A DNA stretch of 64,000 nt from contig NZ_AP022870.1 in NCBI RefSeq assembly GCF_011764545.1, positions 5,750,001 through 5,814,000 on the forward strand. The letters run 5' to 3'. Each line of letters starts with the position of its first letter. Position 1 is the first letter of the stretch. Below, one piece after another: positions 18,101 through 27,424 of this stretch. The notes beneath the pieces are model-generated. The model ran no database searches. It was not told where the DNA came from and saw nothing but the letters and a program-made list of their open reading frames with translations. The translations under genes were made by a program, and so were the position numbers. The DNA is from Phytohabitans flavus. Its GTDB lineage: Bacteria; Actinomycetota; Actinomycetes; Mycobacteriales; Micromonosporaceae.

Positions 18101-20241
18101 CGCCGGCAGCCGCGCTGGCCAGTCCGGTGTCCGCCCCACCCGGTGGCGGGCCCGACACCGGCCAGTGGCCCGGCACGGGCAGGCTCGACCAACGACCGGG
18201 TGGGAGCGGACCGACCGAAACCGGATCGGACGCCGGCACCTGGCCCGACGCGAGCAAGGCCGACCAGCGACCGGGCGAAAGCGGACCGACGGACGCCGGC
18301 GCCTGGCCCGACGCGGGCAAGGCCGACCAGGGACCGGGCGGGAACGGACCGACGGACGCCGGGCCGGACGCCGGCCAGTGGCCGGACGCGGGAGGCGCCG
18401 CCGGTATGCCGGGCCTGAGCGGAACGACCGAAGACGGGCCCGGCACGGCGGAGGCGTGGACGGACGCCGCCGAGTCGAACGGCGAGGCCTACACCGATGC
18501 GGAGGCGCGGGTCGACGTGCCAGGCGAGAATGCCGCGTCCCTGCGCCGTGACGAGACCGGCGCGGCGGACGCCTGGGACGAGCCGGCCGACCACAGCGGC
18601 GCAACCGGGCCGCCGGCGCCTGACGGGCCGGAGGCCGAGCAGGAAAGCGGCGACCCAGGAGCGGCGGCCGGCGGCGACGACTCGGATGCCGATCCTTCGG
18701 ACACGGTGGACGGGCCGATCGCGGAAGCGAGCCCGGACACGGTCCTCCCCGCCCCCGCCGGTCCCGCCGCGGGTACGGCCACCGCGTTGCGGGCGCCCAC
18801 CATGCTCGCGCCGCTCGTGCCCGTCGTGCCGCGCGACGGTGCCGCGAAGGGCGACGCCGGCGACAAGGCGGGCGCCGGTGGGCCGCAGCCGGGTGGCGAT
18901 GCCGACGACGAGGCGGGCGAGGCCGCTGACAACGCGCCGGATCCGGAGCAGGTGCTCGCGTCGTACGAGTGGCGCTTCCACCACGAGACGCTGCGCGAGC
19001 TTGTGGAAAACCCGGAGGAGCTACGGGAGATCCGCGACCGGCTGACCGAGAAGCTGGAGCCGGCCACGGACAACCGCGCGCGGGCGCGCCTGCTCAGCCT
19101 CCGCGCCGTGGTCTCCCGCATCCTCGGCGACCTGGGCAAGGCGCTGTCGGACGGCAAGCTGGCGCTGGCCCACGCGGAAGCCACCGGCGAGCTGCGCCGG
19201 ATCGCGATCGCGCAGGCGCGGCTGGCGCACGTACTTCAGTGGCGGGGTGACTTCGCCGAGGCGGACCGGCTCTTCGAGGAGGCCAACTCCTCCGAGCTGC
19301 CCGACCGGCTGCGCGCCACGATGCACGAGCACGCTGGGCGGTCCAGCTACGACCAGGGCCGGTACATGGAGGCGTGCAACCACTTCGAACGCGCTCTGGA
19401 GCTGCGCAAGGTCGAGGACCCGGACCTCATCGCGCGTACCGAGCTCGCTCTCGACGCGGTCTTCGCCAAGGTGGCGGAGAACGGGTGGGGGCCGTACCCC
19501 CGTACCAAGGACGAGATCCTCCAGATCCACCGGCCGCCGGCCCCGACGTTCCACGACCGGGTGCAGCGCTGGGGGTACGCGAACGCGGAGGGCGAGTTCG
19601 TCGTGCCGCCGGAGTACGCGGACGTGCAGCCCTTCCGCGACCAGGTGGCCTGGGTACGCCGCCCGGAGGCGCAGACCTGGGAGCTGATCGACGAGCAGGG
19701 GCAGCAGCTCATCACCGCCTCGGCCGGCTACTTCGGGGTCGGCTCGTTCTCGGACGGGCTGGCCTGGGTGTCCCGCGACGGCGCCGGCGGCTGGATCGCG
19801 ATCGACAAGAGCGGCCGCATCGTCATCTCCGAGGGCTTCGACGACGTACGCCCGTTCCGGCGGGGCATCGCGGCGGTGCGCAAGGGTGGCTGGGGCGCGG
19901 TGGACAAGACCGGCAAGGTCGTGCTGCCGACCCGCTTCTCCGGGTTCGCGACCGCGCTCACGGACGGCCGGTACGTGGACGGCTTCACCGACGAGGGTCT
20001 GGCCATCGTGGACGGTGGTGGCCGCAAGGGCGTGGTGGACAAGGCCGGCCGGCTGATCGTGCCACCGGTACACCCAGCGGTGGTCATCCATCCCGTGGCG
20101 TTCCTGGTCGGCAACGGCAACGGCCAGTGGGGCGCCCTCGACCGCCGCGGCGAGCCGCTGATCGCCCCCGTGCACCCCAGCCGCGGCGACGTGATGGACG
20201 AGATTGATCGACTCCTCGCGGATACCAAGCCAGTCCTGTAG
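15123..20241 (+). CDS. Giant low-complexity / TPR / WG-repeat protein (frame broken twice)
   Basis: One gene of about 1,700 residues, split over three frames. The N-terminus (MSDDFLGYRRGPDEPTWIHE) starts at the ATG 15123. Residues ~60-1,240 are Gly/Pro/Arg/Asp-rich tandem repeats (units like DERWSDPGAGPGGRGRP, GYEQPAAYDQPGRHEQPG, DRDRPTAERGSQPPS). Residues ~1,275-1,480 are helical TPR-like repeats (ARLAHVLQWRGDFAEADRLFEEA). The C-terminal ~220 carry WG repeats (WGAVDKTGKVVLP; KGVVDKAGRLIVPP; WGALDRRGEPLIAP). The breaks, near 15693-15696 (CCCC) and 17724, are both repaired by one added C. No signal peptide or membrane segment is visible. Function is unknown; a scaffold or sensor role is only a guess. 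Confidence 0.8.
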
Positions 20242-20254
20242 ATAGGGTCTGACC

Positions 20255-21253
20255 ATGGAGTTCCGTCACCTTGGCCGCTCCGGGATGCTCGTCAGCGAGA
20301 TCTCGTACGGCAACTGGGTCACCCACGGCTCACAGGTCGAGGAAGATGCGGCGGTCGCGTGCGTGCGGGCCGCCCTCGACGTGGGCATCACCACCTTCGA
20401 TACCGCCGACACGTACGCAGGCACCCGCGCCGAGGCCGTCCTCGGCCGCGCGCTCAAGGGCGAGCGCCGCGAGGGTCTCGAGATCTTCACGAAGGTCTTC
20501 TGGCCCACCGGCCCGGGGCCGAACGACCGCGGCCTCTCCCGCAAGCACATCATGGAGTCGATCAACGGCTCGCTGCGCCGGCTCCAGACCGACTACGTCG
20601 ACCTCTACCAGGCGCACCGGTTCGACGTGGCCACGCCGCTCGAGGAGACGATGGAGGCGTTCGCCGACGTCGTGCACTCGGGCAAGGCGCACTACATCGG
20701 CGTATCGGAGTGGAACGCGGAGCAGATCCGCGCTGGGCACGCGCTGGCCCGTGAGCTGAAGATCCACCTGGTGTCGAGCCAGCCGCAGTACTCGATCCTC
20801 TGGCGGGTCATCGAGTCCGAGGTCGTGCCGATGTGCGAGGAGCTCGGCGTCGGCCAGATCGTGTGGTCGCCGATCGCGCAGGGCGTGCTCACCGGCAAGT
20901 ACCTGCCGGGCCAGCCGCCGCCGGCCGGGTCGCGGGCCACGGACGACAAGTCGGGTGCGGGCTTCATCGCGCGGTTCATGAGCGACGAGGTGCTCACCAC
21001 CGTGCAGCGGCTCAAGCCGATCGCCGAGGGCACCGGCCTCACGATGGCGCAGCTCGCGATCGCCTGGGTGCTGCAAAACCCGAACGTCTCCTCCGCGATC
21101 GTCGGCGCCACCCGCCCCGAACAGGTGCACGACAACGCGAAGGCGGCCGGCGTGAAGCTGGACGCCGACGTGCTGAAGGCGATCGACGAGGTGGTCAACC
21201 CCATCGTCGAGCGCGACCCGGGCAAGACCGCACAGGTCGCCCGCCGCCCCTGA
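20255..21253 (+). CDS. Aldo/keto reductase (KCNAB-type)
   Basis: 332 residues, a single TIM-barrel NADP(H)-dependent reductase. Catalytic tetrad residues are visible: Asp in TTFDTADTY and the Tyr that follows, Lys in EIFTKVFWP, His in DLYQAHRFD. MEFRHLGRSGMLVSEISYGNW and SSAIVGATRPEQVHDN are typical of the potassium-channel beta-subunit-like AKR group. The physiological substrate is not evident. It lies 13 bp after the WG-repeat gene and ends before a strong hairpin. Confidence 0.93.
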   Translation: MEFRHLGRSGMLVSEISYGNWVTHGSQVEEDAAVACVRAALDVGITTFDTADTYAGTRAEAVLGRALKGERREGLEIFTKVFWPTGPGPNDRGLSRKHIMESINGSLRRLQTDYVDLYQAHRFDVATPLEETMEAFADVVHSGKAHYIGVSEWNAEQIRAGHALARELKIHLVSSQPQYSILWRVIESEVVPMCEELGVGQIVWSPIAQGVLTGKYLPGQPPPAGSRATDDKSGAGFIARFMSDEVLTTVQRLKPIAEGTGLTMAQLAIAWVLQNPNVSSAIVGATRPEQVHDNAKAAGVKLDADVLKAIDEVVNPIVERDPGKTAQVARRP

Positions 21254-21297
21254 ACGGCGCTCAGCCGCAACAGCCGGTGCGGTGCGCGACCACGAGA

Positions 21298-21339
21298 GGT
21301 TCTGGGGCAAGGACGGCGGGTCGTCCTTGCCCCAGAACC
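21298..21339 (+). terminator. Strong hairpin after aldo/keto reductase gene
   Basis: Perfect 17-bp stem: ggttctggggcaaggac (21298-21314) with gtccttgccccagaacc (21323-21339), loop of 8, followed by TTT. It lies 45 bp beyond the stop. Confidence 0.75.
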
Positions 21340-21403
21340 TTTAGAGCAGGGGGTCACTGGGGCGTCCACGTTCTCTTCTGGATCCAGCCCACGACGGAGA
21401 TTC

Positions 21404-21463
21404 GAGCTACCGCGACGCTCGCGGTGGTCCGGACCGCTGCTCCCGCGGCCTCACCCTCCGCGG
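21404..21463 (+). repeat. 60-bp dispersed repeat, copy A
   Basis: This 60-bp block, centred on the palindrome GGTCCGGACC, matches the reverse complement of 29035-29094 at about 56 of 60 positions. Both copies lie just downstream of a plus-strand gene and next to a terminator hairpin. No coding function is apparent. Confidence 0.75.
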
Positions 21464-21616
21464 CACACAACCACACCCCCTTCTGGGGCACCCGGCGGCG
21501 GGCCTGCGGCCCGGTAGGGCTCCGGACCGGGGCGCACCACCGCCCACCCACCCCGCCCGCAGACAAGCCCACGCCGCTGCGCGGCGATCAACCCCAGCAC
21601 GTACCAAGATCCCGAC

Positions 21617-21682
21617 AAAATCCCTGATTTTGCTGCCTCAGCAGCAACGGGACCCAGCAAAATCAGGGATTTTGCTGGGTCC
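21617..21682. terminator. AT-rich compound hairpin near the protease gene end
   Basis: 21650-21664 (ggacccagcaaaatc) and 21668-21682 (gattttgctgggtcc) form a perfect 15-bp stem with a 3-base loop. A second block at 21617-21635 (aaaatccctgattttgctg) is the exact reverse complement of 21655-21673, so two mutually exclusive stems are possible. It lies 34 bp beyond the stop of the minus-strand M50 gene. The AAAATC arms stand out from the GC-rich surroundings. Confidence 0.65.
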
Positions 21683-21715
21683 AGCCGGAAGCGGCGAAGT
21701 CTCTGGAGCCTCGCT

Positions 21716-22504
21716 TTACGACCAGAAGCGGATCAATGCGAAGCCGTCGTCCCTGAGCCACTCGGGGAGGCCGAAAACGTTGCCTACCGCGTTTACCCCG
21801 CCGAAGAACCAGCCGGAGATGCGCGGGTTCCACAGCAGGGCGAAGAGCAGGATGAAGCCGTACGGCGCGAGGATGTCGTAGCCCCGCTTCCACTGCGGCG
21901 AGAGCCACGGCTGGATGATGTTGCCGCCGTCGAGGCCCGGCACCGGCAGCAGGTTGAGCACGCTGGCGGTGAGCTGGAGGAAGCAGAGCAGCGCGACCGC
22001 CGCCCAGAAGTCGTGATGCGCGAAGGCGTCGACGCCGACCGCGAACGGGATCACCAGCAGCAGCGCGAAAACCACATTCGTCGCCGGGCCGGCGAAGCTG
22101 ACGAGCGTGTGCCGCAGCCGTCCGGGTATCTCGTGCCGGTCGATCCACACCGCGCCGCCCGGCAGGCCGATGCCGCCGAGCAGTACGACCACCACGGGCA
22201 GCACGATCGAGAGCAGCGGGTGGCTGTACTTGAGCGGGTTGAGCGTCAGGTAGCCGCGGTGCGCCACGTTGCGGTCGCCGGCCATGAAGGCGACGACCGC
22301 GTGCGCGTACTCGTGCAGGCAGAGCGAGACAAGCCAACCCGAGACCACGAAGAGGAAGACGTCGAGGCGGACGTTGCCGAACTCGATCCAGGTCATCCAG
22401 CCGCTGGTCAAGAACAGAGCGACAAGGCACAGGAACACCACGCTCGGCCGAAAGGCCTCCCGCGGGATACCCGACACGACAGCCCCTCTGCGACTCGCGG
22501 TCAT
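21716..22504 (-). CDS. Site-2 protease-like M50 membrane metallopeptidase
   Basis: 262 residues, about six membrane segments. The zinc motif HExxH appears as LCLHEYAHAVVAF, and the distal ligand motif as NLLPVPGLDGG, both in hydrophobic segments as required for an S2P-type intramembrane protease. PDZ domain is absent. Its start (ATG 22502-22504) overlaps the stop of the preceding 66-residue gene by ATGA. Substrate is unknown; no anti-sigma factor is adjacent. Confidence 0.9.
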   Translation of the reverse strand: MTASRRGAVVSGIPREAFRPSVVFLCLVALFLTSGWMTWIEFGNVRLDVFLFVVSGWLVSLCLHEYAHAVVAFMAGDRNVAHRGYLTLNPLKYSHPLLSIVLPVVVVLLGGIGLPGGAVWIDRHEIPGRLRHTLVSFAGPATNVVFALLLVIPFAVGVDAFAHHDFWAAVALLCFLQLTASVLNLLPVPGLDGGNIIQPWLSPQWKRGYDILAPYGFILLFALLWNPRISGWFFGGVNAVGNVFGLPEWLRDDGFALIRFWS

Positions 22505-22701
22505 TCCGCGCTCGGCAGCAGGCTCATCTTGTACTCGACGCGCTCGTCCTCGGTCAGGATCACCGAGGTCACGCCGGCGGTGGCCAACTCGCGCCAGGTC
22601 TGGCCGATCCAGGACTCGGCGTCGGCCTGGCTGCCGAACTGCTCGGCCGGCCCGACCACCGCCCGCCCGTCCGTGCCTTCGTACCGCCAGCTCCACGGCA
22701 T
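22501..22701 (-). CDS. Small conserved hypothetical protein (66 aa)
   Basis: 66 residues, MPWSWRYEGTDGRAVV at the start and ERVEYKMSLLPSAE at the end, acidic and soluble, with a tryptophan-rich beginning. It is translationally coupled to the M50 gene through an ATGA overlap. The sequence looks like a small actinobacterial protein made alongside its neighbour, but no function is known to me. Confidence 0.65.
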   Translation of the reverse strand: MPWSWRYEGTDGRAVVGPAEQFGSQADAESWIGQTWRELATAGVTSVILTEDERVEYKMSLLPSAE

Positions 22702-22796
22702 CTCTCGGGCCCTCCCGTTTTCGACGAAACCCCACGAACCCCCGCCAGCCTAGTGCCCCACCGACAGGGTTCAGGCAGCCGATCTAAGGTACGACC

Positions 22797-24503
22797 ATGT
22801 CCGTTGAGGGATGGCGTACCGCACTGGTTCTCGGTGGCATCCGATCAGGCAAGTCGGAGTTCGCCGAGTCGCTGGTGGGCAAGGCGCCCGTTGTCCGTTA
22901 TGTGGCGACCGGTACGTCCAATGACGACGACCCGGAGTGGACCGCACGCATCGAGGCGCACCGCGAGCGGCGGCCTGGTTCGTGGGTCACCGAGGAGGTC
23001 GGGCCCGACCCGGCCCAGCTCGTCGAGCTGATCGCCGCGGCCGAGCCGGAGGAGACCCTGCTCGTCGACGACCTCGGCGGCTGGGTGACCGGGCGGCTGC
23101 CGGAGGGCGGCCGGCCCGACGCGCTCGCCGACGCGGTACGGGGCTGCCGCGCCCGGCTTGTCGTGGTCAGCTCCGAGGTGGGGCTCTCGCTCGTACCGAC
23201 CACGAAGGTGGGGCGGGCGTTCGCGGACGCGCTCGGCGCGGCAAACCGGGCGGTCGCCGAGGTGAGCGACGCGGTCGCGCTTGTCGTGGCCGGACAGCCG
23301 AGCTGGCTCAAGCTCGACGCCGCCAACGCGCGGCCGATCCCGCTGCCCGAGGTGATCACGCCGGTAGCCGCCGCCGTGCCGGTCAACGGCTCTACGCCGG
23401 CACCGAGCGAGGCGCCGCTGCCGACCGAGGCACCGGCCCCGGCCGACGCGCTCACCGCGCCCACGATGACGCTCCCCATGATCGCTACCGGACTGGTGAT
23501 CCAGCCGGGCATGGACCTGCCGATGCCGGACGAGTACGCCGGTCCGCAGGCCACCGACCGGCTCGCCACGCTCGACTTCGCCGGTGCCGGGCTCGGCGCG
23601 CTGGCCGACGTGGTGTCGTTCGCGGCGGGCACCCAGGGAGTCGCCGTACCCGTGCCGTGGGCGTCGGTGCGCGTACTCCTGCTGCATGGTGACCACACCG
23701 GCGGCGCGGCGGCGGGAACGACGGCGGGTGAGTCGACCCGGCGGGCCGAGGCGGCGCGGGCCGGCGAGGGCGCGCTGGCGCGCCTCGCCGCGGAGGCCGG
23801 CGCGAGCCTCCAGGTCGTGCGGGCGCCGCTCGCGGCGCCGATCGAGTACGGTCCGGCGCTCACCGCGGACGAGGTGGAGTCGGCGCTGCGGTACGGCTGG
23901 CGGCTCGCCGAGGAGGCCGTCGACTCCGGGGTCGAGATGATCGTGCTGGCGGCCTGTGGCAGCGGTACCGAGGCCGCGGCGGCGGCCGTGCTCGCGGCTG
24001 GTGCCGGCGCCGAGCCGTCCACCGTGCTGGCCCGGGTCGTCACGCCGGGCGGGCGGATCGACGACGCGTCCTGGATGGCCCGCTGCGCGGCGGTACGGGA
24101 CGCGATGCACCGCACCCGGGAGAGCCCGCGCGGCGCCAAGGACATCCTCGCCGAGCTCGGCGGCGGCGACATCGCGATCGCCGCGGGCGTCCTGCTCGGC
24201 GCGACCGCCCGCCGCACGCCGGTGCTGCTCGACGGCCCGGTCGGCGTGGCCGCCGCGATCGCGAGCCGCGACCTGGCCGGCCAGGCGCGCCACTGGTGCC
24301 TGCTGCCCGACCACGGCGGCAACCCCGCGGTCAAGCTCGCCGCCGACGTGCTCGGCCTCAAGCCGCTGCTCGACCTCCGCCTCGACCTGGGCGAGGGTGC
24401 CACGTCGCTGGCCGCGCTCCCGCTGCTGCGGGCCGCGGTGAGCCTGGGCGTCTCGCTGCCCGCGCACCCGGCGGCACCTGAGCCCGAGGTGGCCGCCTCC
24501 TGA
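22797..24503 (+). CDS. Fused CobU-CobT: adenosylcobinamide kinase/guanylyltransferase and DMB phosphoribosyltransferase
   Basis: 568 residues. Residues ~1-180 are the CobU/CobP domain (P-loop LGGIRSGKSEFAESL; LLVDDLGGWVT; SSEVGLSLVP), which phosphorylates adenosylcobinamide and transfers GMP. Residues ~245-560 are the CobT domain (ALADVVSFAAGTQGVAVPVP; the LAACGSGTEAAAAAVL glycine-rich segment; AAGVLLGATARRTPVLLDG), which makes alpha-ribazole phosphate. A Pro/Ala-rich linker (~181-245) joins them. CobS follows 2 bp later, so the final steps of the nucleotide-loop pathway are encoded together. Confidence 0.9.
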   Translation: MSVEGWRTALVLGGIRSGKSEFAESLVGKAPVVRYVATGTSNDDDPEWTARIEAHRERRPGSWVTEEVGPDPAQLVELIAAAEPEETLLVDDLGGWVTGRLPEGGRPDALADAVRGCRARLVVVSSEVGLSLVPTTKVGRAFADALGAANRAVAEVSDAVALVVAGQPSWLKLDAANARPIPLPEVITPVAAAVPVNGSTPAPSEAPLPTEAPAPADALTAPTMTLPMIATGLVIQPGMDLPMPDEYAGPQATDRLATLDFAGAGLGALADVVSFAAGTQGVAVPVPWASVRVLLLHGDHTGGAAAGTTAGESTRRAEAARAGEGALARLAAEAGASLQVVRAPLAAPIEYGPALTADEVESALRYGWRLAEEAVDSGVEMIVLAACGSGTEAAAAAVLAAGAGAEPSTVLARVVTPGGRIDDASWMARCAAVRDAMHRTRESPRGAKDILAELGGGDIAIAAGVLLGATARRTPVLLDGPVGVAAAIASRDLAGQARHWCLLPDHGGNPAVKLAADVLGLKPLLDLRLDLGEGATSLAALPLLRAAVSLGVSLPAHPAAPEPEVAAS

Positions 24504-24505
24504 CC

Positions 24506-25264
24506 GTGTGGTGGGCGGGGGTCCGGCTGGCCGTCACGACGTTCACCGTCCTGCCCGTGCGGGCGGGGCGGATCGACCGGGCCGCGGCCGGCGCGGCGAT
24601 GTCGCTCGCCGCCGGTGTGGGCGCGGCCCTCGGCGCGGTGCTGGCCGGCGCGCTCCTCGTGCTGGCGGCGGCCGGCGCGCCGCCGCTGGTCGCCGGCGCG
24701 GTCACGGTCGCGCTGGGTGCGCTGCTCACGCGCGGCCTGCACCTGGACGGGCTGGCCGACACGGCGGACGCGCTCGGCTCGTACCGCTCCGGCCCGGCCG
24801 CGCTCGACATCATGAAGAAGCCGGACGTCGGCCCGTTCGGCGTGGCCACCCTCGTGCTCGCGCTCCTCGTGCAGGCCGCCGCGCTGGCCGCGCTCCCCGA
24901 CCGCCCCTGGCACGCCACGCTCGCCTCGGTGGTCACCGCCACGGCCGTCGGCCGCCTCGCCGCCACTTGGGCCTGCCGGCGCGGTGTCCCGGCGGCCCGC
25001 CCAGAGGGGCTGGGCGCGCTCGTCGCCGGCACGGTAGGGCCGATCCCGCTCGCCGTCGGCACGGCCGCCGTCGTGGTCGTGGCCGCCGCCGCGGTGCCCG
25101 GCCGCCCGTGGCAGGGTCCGGTCGCCGCCGTCGCGGCCCTCGCCGTCGCGCTCGTGCTCACCCGCCACGTGGTACGCCGTGTGGGCGGTATCACCGGGGA
25201 CGTCCTCGGCGCCGCTATCGAGGTGACCACCACGCTCACGTACGTGGGTTTGGTGCTGGACTGA
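24506..25264 (+). CDS. cobS: Adenosylcobinamide-GDP ribazoletransferase CobS
   Basis: 252 residues with about six membrane segments; inner-membrane enzyme joining adenosylcobinamide-GDP and alpha-ribazole to give cobalamin. The acidic signature HLDGLADTADAL and the conserved IMKKPDVGPFGV are present. GTG start 2 bp after the CobU-CobT stop. CDP-alcohol-phosphatidyltransferase-like motifs are absent, as expected. Confidence 0.92.
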   Translation: MWWAGVRLAVTTFTVLPVRAGRIDRAAAGAAMSLAAGVGAALGAVLAGALLVLAAAGAPPLVAGAVTVALGALLTRGLHLDGLADTADALGSYRSGPAALDIMKKPDVGPFGVATLVLALLVQAAALAALPDRPWHATLASVVTATAVGRLAATWACRRGVPAARPEGLGALVAGTVGPIPLAVGTAAVVVVAAAAVPGRPWQGPVAAVAALAVALVLTRHVVRRVGGITGDVLGAAIEVTTTLTYVGLVLD

Positions 25265-25314
25265 GCGTGGCGCGGGACGGACGGCGGGACGGGTAGCGGG
25301 TAACGTTCTTGGGC

Positions 25315-26250
25315 GTGGGAGAGCCCGACGACGCGCTGATCCTGCCCGTTCCCGAAGCGGTGTCGGCCACCTATCTGGTGCCCGTCGCGACCCCGCCCGA
25401 CGAGCCCGCGGCGCTTGCCGACCTGGGCGCCAGGGCAGTCGATCGCGTGGTGTCCGGGCCGGCCCGCGACCTGGCCAAGCAGATGCTCGCCGGGCCGCTC
25501 ATGACGATCGAGGTGCGCGAGGTCGACGACCTGCTGCCGCTACCGCTCGACCTGCTGTCCGCGTTCGGCGCGGACGAGGGTCAGGTGGGGCGGGTGGCGG
25601 AGGCGCGGCACGTGATCACCGTTAGCGCCGGCTTCCGGCCCGGCTGGCCGCCCGCGCACGAGTGGAGTGCTCGCGCGGTCGCCGCCGGGCTCGCCGGGGC
25701 ACTGGGCGCCGACCTGATCGACGCGTTCCAGACGCAGGTGCTCACGGTCGACGCGGCGCTGCGCTCGCTGCCCGACGCCGAGGGGCGGGTGCGGCTCACC
25801 GACTGGATCCTGATTCCGTACTCGCCGGGTGACATGCCGGGCGAGGGCATGTGGTTCACGACCAAGGGCCTGGGCCGGTTCGGCCTGCTGGAGCTACAGA
25901 CGCACGACGTGCCGCCGCAGCTGACCCGCGGCTGGGGCGCGACGCTCACCGGCGTGGCGCGGCGGCTGCTGCGCACGTGGAGCGACGCGCTGGAGCCGCC
26001 CGGCGAGCCGGCGTTCCTGCCGTTTCCGGCCACGGTGACGGTGACCGGCCACGACATCGCGGTGGCGTATGGCGCGCCGCCGGAAAAGGGCTCCGACCGC
26101 GCCGCTGAGCTGTCGCTCACGCTCGACCCGAGCCCCAACCCGGACGCCGACTCGTTCCTGACCGTCGCGCCGCCTGAGCACTACCAGGGTTCGCCGGGGA
26201 CGTACTACACGCGCGTCTGCGCCACCCTCTTCGGCGATCCGGTCCGCTAG
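25315..26250 (+). CDS. Conserved hypothetical protein
   Basis: 311 residues from the GTG at 25315 (an in-frame TTG at 25309 is possible). No enzyme family is recognised. The sequence divides into an N-terminal half (VSATYLVPVATPPDEPAAL ... HVITVSAGFRPGWPPAHEW) and a beta-rich C-terminal half ending in EHYQGSPGTYYTRVCATLFG. No signal peptide or membrane segment. It follows cobS by 50 bp and its last bases overlap the convergent gcvT gene by 4 bp. Confidence 0.65.
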   Translation: MGEPDDALILPVPEAVSATYLVPVATPPDEPAALADLGARAVDRVVSGPARDLAKQMLAGPLMTIEVREVDDLLPLPLDLLSAFGADEGQVGRVAEARHVITVSAGFRPGWPPAHEWSARAVAAGLAGALGADLIDAFQTQVLTVDAALRSLPDAEGRVRLTDWILIPYSPGDMPGEGMWFTTKGLGRFGLLELQTHDVPPQLTRGWGATLTGVARRLLRTWSDALEPPGEPAFLPFPATVTVTGHDIAVAYGAPPEKGSDRAAELSLTLDPSPNPDADSFLTVAPPEHYQGSPGTYYTRVCATLFGDPVR

Positions 26251-27343
26251 GCGCGCACCTGCGGCTTCACGAAAGGCGGCTTGACCACCCGCATCCGTGA
26301 CCGGCGGCCGCGCACGTCGACCTCCACCTCGGCGCCGTCGGCCAGTCCGGCGGCGGTGTCGAGGAGCGCGAGCCCGACGCCGAGCTTGCGGGTCGGTGAG
26401 AACGTACCGCTGGTCACCTCGCCGACCTCGTCGTCGCCGACGAGCACCCGCATGTGCGGGCGCGGGATGCCGCGGTCGAGCGCCTCAAGCCCGCGCAGGG
26501 TACGCCGCGGGCCGGCCGCCTTCTCGGCGAGCAGCGCTTCGCGCCCCCAGAACGCCGGCTTGTCCCAGCCCACCGCCCACCCCACCCTGCCCTGTAGCGG
26601 CGTGATCTCCGGGCTGAGGTCCTGGCCGTGCAGCGCGTACCCCATCTCGGTACGCAGCGTGTCCCGGGCACCGAGCCCGCACGGCCGGAGCCCCAGCTCC
26701 GCCCCGGCGGCGAAGAGCCGGTCCCACACCTCGACCGCCCGCGCGGCCGGCACGACCAGCTCGTACCCGTGCTCGCCGGTATACCCCGTACGGCACACCA
26801 CCAGGTCGTCGACGGTCGCGAAGCTCATGTAGCCGTGGTCGGCGGGCAGCCCGAGCGCGGCGACCGCCTCAGCCGAGCGCGGGCCCTGCACGGCGAGCAC
26901 CGCGTACCCCTCGTGCTCGTTGGTGACCGTGACCGAGGGCGGTGCCGCCGCCTGGAGACGGCGCACGACCTCGGCGGTGTTGGCCGCGTTCGGGATGAGG
27001 AAGACGTGGTCGTCGGCGTGCAGGTACGCGATGATGTCGTCGATCGTCCCGCCGGTGGCCTCGTCGCAGCAGAGCGTGTACTGCGCCCGGCCCGGCCCGA
27101 TCCGCCCGAGGTCGTTGGTGAGGCAGGAGTTGACGAAGTCGGCCGCGCCCGGCCCGGTCACCCGTGCCTTGCCAAGGTGGGAGACGTCGAAAACGCCGAC
27201 CGCCTCGCGCACCGCCGTGTGCTCCCGCAGCACGCCTCCCCCGCGTACTCCAGGGGCATCTCCCAGCCACTGAACGCGGCGAACTTGGCGCCGAGCGCGA
27301 CGTGCCGCTCGTGCAACGGCGAACACCGTAGCGGTTGAGTCAT
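26247..27343 (-). CDS. gcvT: Aminomethyltransferase GcvT (glycine cleavage T protein), frame broken once
   Basis: Transfers the aminomethyl carbon from the lipoyl H protein to tetrahydrofolate. The N-terminus (MTQPLRCSPLHERHVALGAKFAAFSGWEMPLEYAG) is in one frame from ATG 27343 and the rest (GVLREHTAVREAVGVFDVSHLGK ... FVKPQVRA) in the next. The junction is a CCCCC run at 27238-27242 (GGGGG in the coding strand); one more base restores EYAGGGVLREH, as in the family. DLSPEITPLQGRVGWAV, GRTGYTGE-like CRTGYTGEHGYEL and the C-terminal barrel are intact. Probably a functional gene with a sequencing error; gcvH and gcvP are not in the window. Confidence 0.88.
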
Positions 27344-27424
27344 GGGTGGGAACTTACCCAAGGTTCACTGTGTGGTTAGCATCGGCGGGACACCAGCCAG
27401 CGCGAGACCCGCCGGAGCCGCCGA

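Larger units (their letters stand above)
21254..21715. other. 462-bp non-coding region with repeats and hairpins
   Basis: Between the convergent aldo/keto reductase and M50 protease genes there is no convincing gene. The stretch holds a 17-bp-stem hairpin (21298-21339), one copy of a 60-bp dispersed repeat (21404-21463) and an AT-rich 15-bp-stem hairpin with a half-copy beside it (21617-21682). Short open frames here lack ribosome sites and family similarity. Confidence 0.7.

Noticed and set aside
22702..22796. Possible cobalamin riboswitch upstream of the cobalamin genes
   Set aside because: Less than 100 bp is available and no B12-box-like sequence is visible.
22898..25168. A 756-codon minus-strand open frame opposite the cobalamin genes
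   Set aside because: Shadow frame; the opposite strand encodes CobU-CobT and CobS with intact motifs.
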